Below, piece after piece: positions 27,338-34,999 of a stretch of 64,000 nt of DNA. The notes below the pieces were generated by a model, which was given only the letters and a program-made list of their open reading frames with translations, was not told where the DNA came from and did no database searches. The DNA comes from Anaerolineales bacterium UBA2181 (lineage in GTDB: Bacteria > Chloroflexota > Anaerolineae > Promineifilales > UBA4811): positions 26,584 through 90,583 of the forward strand of contig DCVT01000024.1 of the NCBI GenBank assembly GCA_002328075.1, given 5' to 3'. The first letter of the stretch is position 1; every line of letters begins with the position of its first letter. The position numbers were made by a program, and so were the translations under genes.

Positions 27338-27673
27338 GTGAAAATCGCCAAGTTGATCGCTTTTTTGGGTTTTCTGGCCATGGGCGCTGCACTGACCCAC
27401 GCGTTTGCCGCAGGTGACCTGGGCGCGGAGGGGAGTCAGCTCCTATCTATGCCGTGGGGCATCGTCTCGCTGGTGGATCTGTACGTCGGCTTTTCCCTTT
27501 TCTCCGGTTGGGTGGTCTATCGCGAGCGGTCATGGCTCAGATCGTTGATCTGGATCGTGTCGTTCATGGTACTGGGTTTTTTTGCCGCCAGTTTCTACGC
27601 TCTGGTCGCCCTGTTCACCTGCGGCAATAATTGGCAACGCTTCTGGCAGGGCCGGCGTGCCGAGGGCGCGTAA
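27338..27673 (+). CDS. DUF1475 family membrane protein
   Basis: A small membrane protein of 111 residues, started at GTG 27338 because GGAGGAG lies eight bases upstream. Three to four hydrophobic segments are visible. The centre, SQLLSMPWGIVSLVDLYVGF followed by LFSGWVVYRE, matches my recollection of the DUF1475 family. The function is unknown. Members are found beside photolyase and cyclopropane-synthase-like genes in other bacteria, as also here. The next gene begins five bases after the stop. Confidence 0.75.
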   Translation: MKIAKLIAFLGFLAMGAALTHAFAAGDLGAEGSQLLSMPWGIVSLVDLYVGFSLFSGWVVYRERSWLRSLIWIVSFMVLGFFAASFYALVALFTCGNNWQRFWQGRRAEGA

Positions 27674-27678
27674 ACACC

Positions 27679-28155
27679 ATGTCACGGCTGTTGCCGGAAA
27701 AGCTCCACGTGCGTCTTCTTGCCGGCGCTGCTGTGGACGGTCTACACCCGACGCGACGGTATACCCTGACCCACTCTGACAGGACCGGAGAGCTCTTTCT
27801 GACCGTCGGCCGGGATTACGACCACGACCAGATCAAAGGCTGGTATACGCGCCTGATGCGAGATGAGGTCCTGGCGGAATGGCGCGCCGAAGAAAGGCCT
27901 CCGGCCCTGCACCTGTATTGTCATCTGAGTGGCGGCGTGGTACTTGGCCCGGCCGGATGGCGCTATGCGATTTTCCGGCGCGAGCTGCCATTGGTGTTGG
28001 AGGCTATTCGCCTGGGTGACGCCAGGCTTTTTGAGGCACACCCAGAACTGGACCAGGCATCGATTTGGGTCCACTTCCGGGCCGCACAGCAACGGTACCA
28101 GCGCTCGGAAGACTGGGGAACGCCCGCTCAGTACCGCCGGTCCGCAACGACCTAA
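27679..28155 (+). CDS. STAY-GREEN (SGR) homologue, probable Mg-dechelatase-like protein
   Basis: A protein of 158 residues strongly similar to the core of plant STAY-GREEN, the enzyme that removes Mg2+ from chlorophyll a to give pheophytin a. Shared blocks are RRYTLTHSDRTGELFLTVG (27-45), DQIKGWYTRLMRDEVLAEW (50-68), LHLYCHLSGG, FRRELPLVLEAIRLGD and HPELDQASIWVHF. His32, Asp34 and Asp62 correspond to residues I recall as essential in a characterised Anaerolineae homologue. There is no transit peptide and no plant Cys-rich C-terminus. It is coupled to DUF1475. No chlorophyll synthesis genes are present in the window, so the natural substrate is open. Confidence 0.9.
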   Translation: MSRLLPEKLHVRLLAGAAVDGLHPTRRYTLTHSDRTGELFLTVGRDYDHDQIKGWYTRLMRDEVLAEWRAEERPPALHLYCHLSGGVVLGPAGWRYAIFRRELPLVLEAIRLGDARLFEAHPELDQASIWVHFRAAQQRYQRSEDWGTPAQYRRSATT

Positions 28156-28264
28156 CCACTCTGAGCCCACCACCGTGCGGGGGTTGCTCTCGGCTCCCTA
28201 TCCACCTGACATCAACCTGGTTGGCATTATCGGTCTCTCAGCCGCGAGATTCTTCGGTAATCCC

Positions 28265-29323
28265 CTACGCGTCAAATCGTTGCCGGGCGCCCTGCGGTTG
28301 AAACAAGTAATGCGACACCAGGTATTCCTTTCCGCGGTCAAGTCCCCAGATCGCCTCGCACGCGATGAAGAACAACCGCCAATTCGTCAGGCATCGCGTG
28401 GCCTGTTCGGCGCCAAAGGCATCCTTCAACACGCGGCGCACCTGTTGGCGGTTCGCGTCCAGCTGCTGCCGCCATTCGCGCAGTGTCCGCGCATAATGCC
28501 AGCCATCCAGGCTCCAATGGTCAACCAGGTTCAGGTCCCGCTGGAAATGTAACAAGAGATCGTCTGATGGCATCGTGCCGCCAGTGAAAAAGGTGCGAGC
28601 CATCCAGTTTCTGGGATCCACGGTCTCGAACTCGTAGGCAAATTCCCGGTGGCAAAATGCGTGGACAAAAAGCAGACCCTCCGGCCGGAGCCAGGTGGAG
28701 ATACGACCCATGAGCCGCTCATAATTCTTCATGTGCTCAAACATCTCCACCGAGAGCACTCGGTCAAACTGGCCTTGTGGGTGAAAATCGTTGGCATCCG
28801 CCCGCACCGCCTCCACTGAGGTCAGGCCCAGCAAACGGCTCTGTTCCCGGATGTGATCGACTTGCGTCTGCGAATTCGAGATGGCCGTCACGCGGCAATT
28901 CGGATAGTGTTCGACGATCCATAACGCCAGCGAACCCCAACCGCAACCCAGGTCCAGCACCCGCATTCCATCCTGGACCTGCGCCCGATCGCACGTCAAC
29001 TGAAGCATGGCATCCTCCGCCTGGTCCAGGGTCTGTACCCCCGAAGGCCAATAGCAGCAGCTGTACTTGAGTCGCCTGCCCAACACCAACTGGAAAAAGG
29101 TGGTCGGCACTTCGTAATGCTGCCGGTTGGGTTCCATGGGACGGATGGCTATGGGGCTCTCACGGAGGTGCCGGATCAACAGCCGCTTTGCCTGCCGGCG
29201 CTGCTCCACCGGCACTCGGTACTTGGCCGCGTTGCTCCGCTTCAACCAGACGCGCACCGCGGCCTGGGTCACCCAATCCGGGACCAAGCCGGTCTCGACC
29301 AGACGGAAATGCCAACTAGTCAC
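28265..29323 (-). CDS. CFA-synthase/coclaurine N-methyltransferase-like SAM methyltransferase
   Basis: A protein of 352 residues in the cyclopropane-fatty-acyl-phospholipid synthase superfamily. The N-terminal part has HYEVPTTFFQLVLGRRLKYS, where HYdvp..ff is the family entry motif. SAM motif I is VLDLGCGWGSLALW, followed by VTAISNSQTQVDHI and FDRVLSVEMFEHMKNYERLM. The C-terminal half has the family DD/HY region (YARTLREWRQQLDAN). The overall form is closer to the plant coclaurine-methyltransferase-like group than to E. coli Cfa. The start is a GTG at 29323 whose bases overlap the stop of the degraded frame upstream (GTGA), so it was once coupled to that gene. Substrate unproven. Confidence 0.88.
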   Translation of the reverse strand: MTSWHFRLVETGLVPDWVTQAAVRVWLKRSNAAKYRVPVEQRRQAKRLLIRHLRESPIAIRPMEPNRQHYEVPTTFFQLVLGRRLKYSCCYWPSGVQTLDQAEDAMLQLTCDRAQVQDGMRVLDLGCGWGSLALWIVEHYPNCRVTAISNSQTQVDHIREQSRLLGLTSVEAVRADANDFHPQGQFDRVLSVEMFEHMKNYERLMGRISTWLRPEGLLFVHAFCHREFAYEFETVDPRNWMARTFFTGGTMPSDDLLLHFQRDLNLVDHWSLDGWHYARTLREWRQQLDANRQQVRRVLKDAFGAEQATRCLTNWRLFFIACEAIWGLDRGKEYLVSHYLFQPQGARQRFDA

Positions 29324-29592
29324 GCCGCCTCCATCTCCTGCTCCGGGTCGTCCACCGTTACAATGTCCAGATACCCATCCACCGGTAACCGCTCGCCGGG
29401 ATCAACTCCCGAGCGCCCGAGAAGCCGTTGACACATGGGATTCCCAATTCTCGGGCGACGGTCGCACCAGGAATCAACACACCGCCGCGCCCTTCCATTA
29501 CCAGGTCGGCCAGGGGCATGAGTCATCGTAGACCGGATTGCGTCGCACAACAGAACGTCGTCGCCACCGGCTGCAAGAGCAATAACCCAGCC
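29320..29592 (-). pseudogene. Remnant of a PEP-utilising enzyme swivelling (mobile) domain
   Basis: Two minus-strand frames together resemble the C-terminal mobile domain of PEP synthase/pyruvate phosphate dikinase. One frame reads GGDDVLLCDAIRS, another ADLVMEGRGGVLIPGATVAR followed by ELGIPCVNGFSGAR, and the first frame resumes with DPGERLPVDGYLDIVTVDD. At least two frame changes are needed to join them, and the Ser-His that normally carries the phospho-His (GGxxSH) reads as Ile-Pro. The stop overlaps the start of the CFA-like gene. Upstream (to about 29900) the sequence has drifted beyond recognition. Confidence 0.6.
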
Positions 29593-29911
29593 TCATGCGC
29601 CGACGCCGTACTCGGAGTTGGCTCCGAGTTGTCGAATGCCCGCCTACTTCCACGATTACGTCGATCTCGTCCGGCCGACGAATACCCGCCAGGGCCGTGT
29701 TCGGCCGGTGCCAAAGAGTTCGGTTCTGCACTTGGCCAGTGCCGTCCGACCCATCGATGGACTCGGACTCCAGGCGCGGGAACAGCGGCGCTTCGCAGCC
29801 CGCTCCAAACGACCATCCATTGCCGCCGGTCAAGATCGGCACCCAACCGGCAACGCCATTGTAACTGTGCTCGTCTTGACCGTCAAAACCGGTTGTCGCG
29901 CCGGCAAAACC
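29593..29911. other. Stretch without a recognisable intact gene
   Basis: This probably is the decayed 5' part of the PEP-utilising enzyme gene on the minus strand. One frame contains RRPDEIDVIVEVG, but I cannot place it in a family. A 173-codon minus-strand frame covers the stretch without a recognised domain. Confidence 0.35.
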
Positions 29912-29940
29912 TTGACAAAAACCGGACAACCGGGTATCAT
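29912..29940 (+). promoter_or_regulatory. Strong sigma-70 promoter upstream of the epimerase remnant
   Basis: TTGACA (29912-29917) and TATCAT (29935-29940) have a 17-bp spacer, followed by AGGAGG at 29961-29966. It probably now drives the DUF3159-photolyase genes. Confidence 0.7.
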
Positions 29941-29967
29941 GCGCGGAATTGCGGCGTGTCAGGAGGT

Positions 29968-30116
29968 ATGAGGAATCGGATTTAGGCCGGATTCTGTTGA
30001 CCGGCGTCGCCGGACACATTGCCAGCAGACTGCGGCCCCGTCGGCTGTATGCCAGCTACGCCGTGCGCGTGCTGGTACGGATTCCATCAAAATCGTTGGC
30101 TGGCGATATCCCATGA
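29968..30116 (+). pseudogene. 5' remnant of an NAD(P)-binding epimerase/SDR gene
   Basis: The frame at 29973-30116 reads GRILLTGVAGHIASRL and, a few residues on, YAVRVLVRIPS. This is the N-terminal Rossmann motif (T-G-x-x-G-x-I) of extended short-chain dehydrogenase/NAD-dependent epimerase proteins. It is out of frame with the ATG at 29968 behind AGGAGG, lacks the rest of the protein and ends in TGA. A promoter stands 50 bp upstream. It is a deletion remnant or a very degraded gene. Confidence 0.55.
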
Positions 30117-30158
30117 GTAAACATGCCCCACCGCGAGTGCCCCCGGATCGAGGATTCA

Positions 30159-30854
30159 ATGCCCATGTTCCAGACCATGACCGCCAAGACGCGCGAGTTG
30201 CTGGTTGAATTTCAGACGCTGATGACCGGGCGCAGCAGCCTGATCGATTCGGTTGCCCCGCCGCTCGTCTTTGGTGTCGTGTACACCATCGTCGGCCTTT
30301 CATGGGCTATTGCCGGAGCTCTGGCAGCCGCCAGCGCTATTGCCATCTTGCGGCTGCGTCGTCGCCAACCCTTGGCCTACGCCGCGGGCGGCCTGGCCGG
30401 TGTCGGCTTGGCTGCCGCCGTCACCCTCTGGATGGGAACGGCAGAGAGCTATTTCCTACCCAGCGTCATCTCCGGCGGAGTCACCCTGCTCGCGGCGGTG
30501 ATCAGCCTGTTGGTGGGCCGGCCGATGGTAGCCTGGACCAGCTTTGTCGCACGTCGTTGGCCACTGCGCTGGTACTGGCACCCACGGGTCCGGCCGGCCT
30601 ACAGCGAAGTGACCTGGCTCTGGGTGATCTTTTTTGCCCTCCGATTCTTGCTGCAACTCAACCTTCTGCAGAACCAACAGGCCACGCTATTGGCCGTGCT
30701 CACCGTACTAACCGGCTGGCCATCCACCATCGTGCTGTTGATTGCCAGTTACCTGTATGGCACCTGGCGGTTGAGGCAATTGGGCGGGCCGAGCGTGCAA
30801 GAGTTCCGGGACGGTGCTCTGCCGCCGTGGCAAGGCCAGACCCGCGGGTTTTGA
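30159..30854 (+). CDS. DUF3159-like membrane protein
   Basis: A membrane protein of about 231 residues. ATG 30159 is chosen, with starts a few codons on possible. After a short cytoplasmic N-terminus (TRELLVEFQTLMTGRSSLID) five or six hydrophobic segments follow. The first contains VAPPLVFGVVYTIVGLSWAI, and a conserved-looking loop reads RPMVAWTSFVARRWPLRWYW. The pattern matches my recollection of DUF3159. Function unknown. The photolyase start overlaps or closely follows its stop. Confidence 0.65.
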   Translation: MPMFQTMTAKTRELLVEFQTLMTGRSSLIDSVAPPLVFGVVYTIVGLSWAIAGALAAASAIAILRLRRRQPLAYAAGGLAGVGLAAAVTLWMGTAESYFLPSVISGGVTLLAAVISLLVGRPMVAWTSFVARRWPLRWYWHPRVRPAYSEVTWLWVIFFALRFLLQLNLLQNQQATLLAVLTVLTGWPSTIVLLIASYLYGTWRLRQLGGPSVQEFRDGALPPWQGQTRGF

Positions 30855-30877
30855 CCAATGGAGGGGCTCTGACCCAG

Positions 30878-32308
30878 GTGAACGAATCGATCGCGCTATG
30901 GTGGATCCGTCGCGACCTTCGCATGTCGGACAATCAAGCCCTGTCAACTGCGCTGGATCGGGCTGACACGGTCATACCGGTGTTTGTCTTGGACCCGGCG
31001 CTGCTCAACTCGAGCCGTTCCGGCGAAAAGCGTCTCGCCTTTATGTACATGGGGCTCCAGCGGTTGGATGCTGCCCTGCGCATCAGGGGCAGCCAGTTGA
31101 TCGTGCGCCGCGGCGATCCAGCTGAGGCTTTGGAGCAACTGGTGCGGGAAACCGGCGCGCGGTGGATTGTGGCCGAGGAGGACATCTCGCCTTACGCGCG
31201 CACGAGAGACCAGCAGGTGAGCCAAACCCTTCCCCTGCAGCACGTCGGAGGGTTATTGGTGCATCCCCCCGGAGCGGTGCGCAGGGCGGATGGCGGTCAA
31301 TACACGGTCTTTACGCCATTCAGCCGCGCCTGGCGATTCTTGCCCATGCCGGTCTCTGCCGCTCTATGGCATCCACCGGATCGCTTGCCCCCGGTGCCAT
31401 CCAATGTTTTGAGTGAGTCTATTCCCCGCACGCCAGCACTGACCGAATCAGCGGCCTTTGTTCCTGGTGAGGAGGAAGCAAACCGGCGGCTGGTCGCGTT
31501 TTTTACGGGATGCGAGGGTCCCTGGACGCAGTACGCGGCGGCACATAATCGGATGGACCAGGCAGGCACCTCAGGTCTCTCGCCGTACCTGCGCTTCGGC
31601 ATGGTGTCCGCCCGACGGGCGGCCGTTCAGGCCGTGGATGCTGCACAGAGAGCTCCGAACGCGCAGGCACGCAAGGCGGCCGACACCTGGTTGACCGAGT
31701 TGATTTGGCGCGAGTTCTACGCCGCGATCCTCTTTCATTTTCCCCACGTACGGCTCCGCAGCTTCCGGCCCGCGTACGACGCGATACCTTGGCGTAACTG
31801 CCCGAGCGAGTTCGACGCCTGGTGCGCCGGCCAGACCGGGTACCCAGTCGTCGATGCTGCCATGCGACAACTCGCATCAACCGGATGGATGCACAACCGG
31901 GCTCGCATGATTGTGGCCTCGTTTCTGGTCAAGGATCTGTTGATCGATTGGCGTTGGGGTGAACGCTGGTTCATGAGCCAGCTGATAGATGGAGACCCGG
32001 CCTCCAACAACGGCGGGTGGCAATGGACGGCCGGGACCGGCACCGATGCCGCGCCCTACTTTCGCATCTTTAACCCCGTGCTCCAGGGCCAGCGACACGA
32101 TCCGGCGGGTGAATACGTCCGGCAATGGGTCCCCGAGCTGGCAAGCGTGCCCAACGAGTTTGTCCACCAACCGTGGAGGATGCCGACCGCAACCCAAAGC
32201 CGGGCCGGCTGCCTGATCGGCCGGGACTACCCCAAGCCGATGGTGAATCACGAAACGGCCCGGGACCGAGTGCTGGCAGCCTATTCGGAGCCTCGCGCCG
32301 CGCTCTGA
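30878..32308 (+). CDS. DNA photolyase (cryptochrome/photolyase family, class I CPD type)
   Basis: The enzyme uses light and FADH- to split UV-induced pyrimidine dimers. The 476 residues from GTG 30878 (GGAGGGG upstream) begin SIALWWIRRDLRMSDNQAL, the antenna-domain start. The FAD-binding part shows GTSGLSPYLRFGMVSAR, WLTELIWREFYAAILFHFP, MHNRARMIVASFLVKDLLID, then WGERWF and DPASNNGGWQW, all typical. An in-frame TTG at 30851 overlapping the DUF3159 stop is an alternative start. The 3' end overlaps the convergent Mut7-C gene by 28 bp. Confidence 0.95.
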   Translation: MNESIALWWIRRDLRMSDNQALSTALDRADTVIPVFVLDPALLNSSRSGEKRLAFMYMGLQRLDAALRIRGSQLIVRRGDPAEALEQLVRETGARWIVAEEDISPYARTRDQQVSQTLPLQHVGGLLVHPPGAVRRADGGQYTVFTPFSRAWRFLPMPVSAALWHPPDRLPPVPSNVLSESIPRTPALTESAAFVPGEEEANRRLVAFFTGCEGPWTQYAAAHNRMDQAGTSGLSPYLRFGMVSARRAAVQAVDAAQRAPNAQARKAADTWLTELIWREFYAAILFHFPHVRLRSFRPAYDAIPWRNCPSEFDAWCAGQTGYPVVDAAMRQLASTGWMHNRARMIVASFLVKDLLIDWRWGERWFMSQLIDGDPASNNGGWQWTAGTGTDAAPYFRIFNPVLQGQRHDPAGEYVRQWVPELASVPNEFVHQPWRMPTATQSRAGCLIGRDYPKPMVNHETARDRVLAAYSEPRAAL

Positions 32309-33060
32309 CTGCCCGGGTCAAACTGGGCCAGCGCATGCTCGATCAGCCTTTGCATGTGTTCTACATGCGAGCCGCGCCAATATATGCGATCACAGCCGGT
32401 GCAGATGCGAAATTCATGGTAATACTGACGCGTGCGCTCCGACACGCGATTCCAGATCGCCTCTTTGTCCACCGGCGTCAACTCGCCGTTGCAGCGGAGA
32501 CAGCGCCAATACGGCGTCGCCCGCCGCGTCAGGTCAAAACGGCGCACGACCTCGGCCAGTTGGGCCAGAGGGTCCGTTTCGCGCAGGCAGTACCCCTGCG
32601 TCACCAGACCCCGCTTGAGCAGGCCGCGGTCACGGGTCAGCAGGATACGCTTCTCGTCGCTGGATACCCGGGCCAGCTCCTCGTCGGCATAGTCGTTTCG
32701 GTATAGTGTGTCAAAACCCAACATGCGGAGGTAGACCGCCAGCCGGCCGAGATGCGCGTCCAGCACAAAGCACGGCCCGTGCCAGGGTTGCGGCTGCAGC
32801 TGGACTAGCGAAGCAATGTCAATTGATACAAGAATCGGATAGACGCTGACCCGATCGCCCTCCTTTACCAGATAGCCCCAACCAACCGATTTACCATTCA
32901 CCAAAATCAGGCCCACTTCCGGATGCGGCACACCCAATGCTTCCACCAGGTGTTTGACCGACTGACCCGTGTCAAACCGGCAGCAGAAGGAAACCTGCCG
33001 GCGCTGCGCCGGAAGAAAGTCATTCAGCTCTGAGTAAAACCGAAAGCTGGCCTGCGGCAT
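32281..33060 (-). CDS. Mut7-C RNase-domain protein with N-terminal ubiquitin-like domain
   Basis: A protein of 259 residues started at the ATG before PQASFRFYSELNDFLP. Residues 1-85 form a MoaD/ThiS-like beta-grasp (ubiquitin-like) domain with HPEVGLILVNGKSVGWGYLV. The C-terminal Mut7-C domain is a PIN-fold RNase candidate (FVLDAHLGRLAVYLRMLGFD, DEKRILLTRDRGLLKRG) followed by a zinc ribbon with CLRC and CTGC pairs and WRGSH. The two-domain form occurs in many bacteria, but its RNA target is unknown. It is divergent from the cobalamin operon and convergent with the photolyase. Confidence 0.88.
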   Translation of the reverse strand: MPQASFRFYSELNDFLPAQRRQVSFCCRFDTGQSVKHLVEALGVPHPEVGLILVNGKSVGWGYLVKEGDRVSVYPILVSIDIASLVQLQPQPWHGPCFVLDAHLGRLAVYLRMLGFDTLYRNDYADEELARVSSDEKRILLTRDRGLLKRGLVTQGYCLRETDPLAQLAEVVRRFDLTRRATPYWRCLRCNGELTPVDKEAIWNRVSERTRQYYHEFRICTGCDRIYWRGSHVEHMQRLIEHALAQFDPGSQSAARGSE

Positions 33061-33099
33061 AGGACTTAAGTTGCTTAGGCTAGGCAATGATAACAAAGC

Positions 33100-33127
33100 T
33101 TGACAGGCCGCCAAATGGGCATATAAT
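33100..33127 (+). promoter_or_regulatory. Strong promoter of the cobamide operon
   Basis: TTGACA (33100-33105) and TATAAT (33122-33127) with a 16-bp spacer. Transcription would start just before the riboswitch aptamer. Confidence 0.85.
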
Positions 33128-33149
33128 CTGACTACAAACAAATACTGTT

Positions 33150-33330
33150 TGCTGAGGTGTCCCGCGGCCCGGAAGCCAGGGACGTAAAGGGGAAAGACCG
33201 GTTAGTCCGGCGCTGTCCCGCAACTGTAGTCTCGCTCTGTGGGTCTCCCACAGGTAGCGAGAAAGCCAGACCACCCGCCTCGGCAAGCTCTGAGGACCTT
33301 CGCGGAAAGGGGCAAGAGCACAGTGGAAAC
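33150..33330 (+). ncRNA. Cobalamin (B12) riboswitch aptamer
   Basis: The RNA shows the class hallmarks: GCCAGGGACGTAAAGGGGAA near the 5' side, the core GGCGCTGTCCCGCAACTGT in the middle, a variable hairpin (CTGTGGGTCTCCCACAG), and the B12 box GAAAGCCAGACCACCCGCC at about 33261-33279. An intrinsic terminator follows, so adenosylcobalamin binding most likely stops transcription of the downstream cobO-btuFCD-cobTS-cbiR-cobU genes. Confidence 0.93.
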
Positions 33331-33341
33331 TGGCGCTTGAA

Positions 33342-33371
33342 CCCCTGTCCCCCTCCGGGCAGGGTTTTTTT
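33342..33371 (+). terminator. Riboswitch-controlled intrinsic terminator
   Basis: A C-rich arm (CCCTG, 33343-33347) pairs with CAGGG (33360-33364), directly followed by seven T (33365-33371). It is the expression platform of the cobalamin riboswitch. Confidence 0.85.
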
Positions 33372-33433
33372 GTGTTCGGATGGGGACGGCAATGGCCGGG
33401 CTTGCGCCTGGACGGTCAAGACGGAGAGCAACT

Positions 33434-33979
33434 TTGCTGACAGAGCAGACACAGTCGGATCAGATAGGCCTGGTTCAGGTATACACGGGCGATGGCAAAG
33501 GCAAGACAACCGCGGCCCTGGGACTGATCTTGCGAGCAGCCGGCAACGGGATGCGCAGTTACATCGGCCAGTTTTTAAAGGGCCGCCAATACGGCGAGCT
33601 GGAGAGCCTCAAGCGACTTGCGCCTCTGGTTACATTGGAGCAGTACGGGCTGAATTCCTGGGTCCATGCCGATCACGTGACGCCTGAACAACGGGCAGCC
33701 GCCCAGGCAGGATTGGCTCAGGCGCGCGCTGCGTTGTTGAGCGGAGACTATGACCTGGTAATCCTCGACGAGGTAAACGTGGCGATCTTTTTCGGGTTGC
33801 TGACCGAAGCCGAAGTGCTGGATCTGATCGACAACCGGCCGCTGCAGGTCGAGTTGGTGTTGACCGGTCGCCGCGCTCCCCAGTCTATCATCGATCGGGC
33901 AGACCTGGTGACCGAGATGCGAGAGGTGCGTCACCCCTACACCCGAGGCATTGCTGCCCGCCAAGGGATCGAGTTCTGA
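33434..33979 (+). CDS. cobO: Corrinoid adenosyltransferase (CobO/CobA type)
   Basis: It transfers the 5'-deoxyadenosyl group of ATP to Co(I) corrinoids. The TTG at 33434 is preferred because GGAG lies seven bases upstream, giving 181 residues. Longer in-frame ATG starts at 33380 and 33392 exist but add a poorly structured N-terminus. The P-loop TGDGKGKTT is at about residues 18-26, with YDLVILDEVNVAIFFGLL and LTGRRAPQSIIDRADLVTEM as family blocks. It is the first gene behind the riboswitch, so it acts on the imported corrinoid. Confidence 0.93.
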   Translation: MLTEQTQSDQIGLVQVYTGDGKGKTTAALGLILRAAGNGMRSYIGQFLKGRQYGELESLKRLAPLVTLEQYGLNSWVHADHVTPEQRAAAQAGLAQARAALLSGDYDLVILDEVNVAIFFGLLTEAEVLDLIDNRPLQVELVLTGRRAPQSIIDRADLVTEMREVRHPYTRGIAARQGIEF

Positions 33980-34066
33980 CCGTGTCACGCGCACAGCACG
34001 GTCCAAGAACGGCGGGCTCATAGCGAGCTATGGTGCGTTCTCCATCAGATGGCAAGGAGCGACCCA

Positions 34067-34999
34067 GTGAGAAGGATCCTTTTTTTAGTGGCGACTGCCC
34101 TGATAGCTGCCCCACTGCTGAACGCATGTGGGGGCCCAGCACCCACACCCACGCCTGAGCTTCCCACGCCGGCGCCTACTTTTCCCATGGTGCTAGTCGA
34201 CGTGGCGGGCAACCGAATAACCATCCCGGCCGAACCTCAGCGGATCATCTCGTTGGTTCCCAGCCACACCGAGATCCTTTACGCCCTCGGGTTGAGTGAG
34301 CAGATTGTGGGAGTCAGTGAATACTGCAACTATCCACCGGCAGCCGCCGAAAAACCCAAGGTAGGTGGCTTTTCCAACGTCGACCTGGAGCAGGTGATCG
34401 GTTTGCGCCCAGATCTGGTGCTTGCCTCGACACTGCACGTGGCCGAGATCGTCCCAGCCCTCCAACAACGCAAGATCACCGTTTATGTGGACGAACCGCA
34501 GACCGTCCAGGGCACCCTGCTGAGCATCCTGACAATTGGCCACATCACCGGAAGGGATGCGGAGGCAGAGGCTCTGGTGGCCGCGATGCAGGACCGCATC
34601 CAGGCGGTGCAAGATACCGTCAGGGAAGCACCCCGGCCCCGGGTTTTCTGGGAGCTGGGCGCCGAACTCTTTACGGCTGGGCCCGGGTCATTCATCAACG
34701 ACCTGATCGTGATGGCTGGCGGCGACAATGTGGCGGCCGACGCTGATTCGCCCTGGCCCCAGCTGAGCGTGGAAGCCATCGTGCTCCATGACCCGGACGT
34801 CATCGTCCTGGCAGATCACAACTATGGCGAGACGGCCGAGATGGTCAAGAGCCGGCCGGGTTGGAAGGAAATCCGGGCGGTCAAAGAGGGGCGCATCGTC
34901 GAGATCACGGATGACGACGTCATGTCACGTCCGGGGCCTCGCGTTGTGGAGGCCCTGGAGTTCCTGGCGCGGGCTTTGCATCCGGACCTGTTCCAGTGA
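34067..34999 (+). CDS. btuF: Cobalamin ABC transporter substrate-binding lipoprotein (BtuF-like)
   Basis: A class III periplasmic-binding-type protein of 310 residues, started at GTG 34067 with AAGGAG seven bases upstream. A lipoprotein signal ends LLNAC with the lipidated Cys at residue 21, followed by a Thr/Pro linker. The mature part (RIISLVPSHTEILYALGL, then EYCNYPP and RPDLVLAS) matches the BtuF/FhuD family, where such sequences are close to vitamin B12 binders. The cobamide context supports corrinoid binding. Its stop overlaps the permease start. Confidence 0.9.
   Translation: MRRILFLVATALIAAPLLNACGGPAPTPTPELPTPAPTFPMVLVDVAGNRITIPAEPQRIISLVPSHTEILYALGLSEQIVGVSEYCNYPPAAAEKPKVGGFSNVDLEQVIGLRPDLVLASTLHVAEIVPALQQRKITVYVDEPQTVQGTLLSILTIGHITGRDAEAEALVAAMQDRIQAVQDTVREAPRPRVFWELGAELFTAGPGSFINDLIVMAGGDNVAADADSPWPQLSVEAIVLHDPDVIVLADHNYGETAEMVKSRPGWKEIRAVKEGRIVEITDDDVMSRPGPRVVEALEFLARALHPDLFQ

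Noticed and set aside
33380..33433. cobO start at ATG 33380 or 33392
   Set aside because: These starts lie just after the riboswitch terminator without a ribosome site. GGAG before TTG 33434 fits better, though this is not certain.
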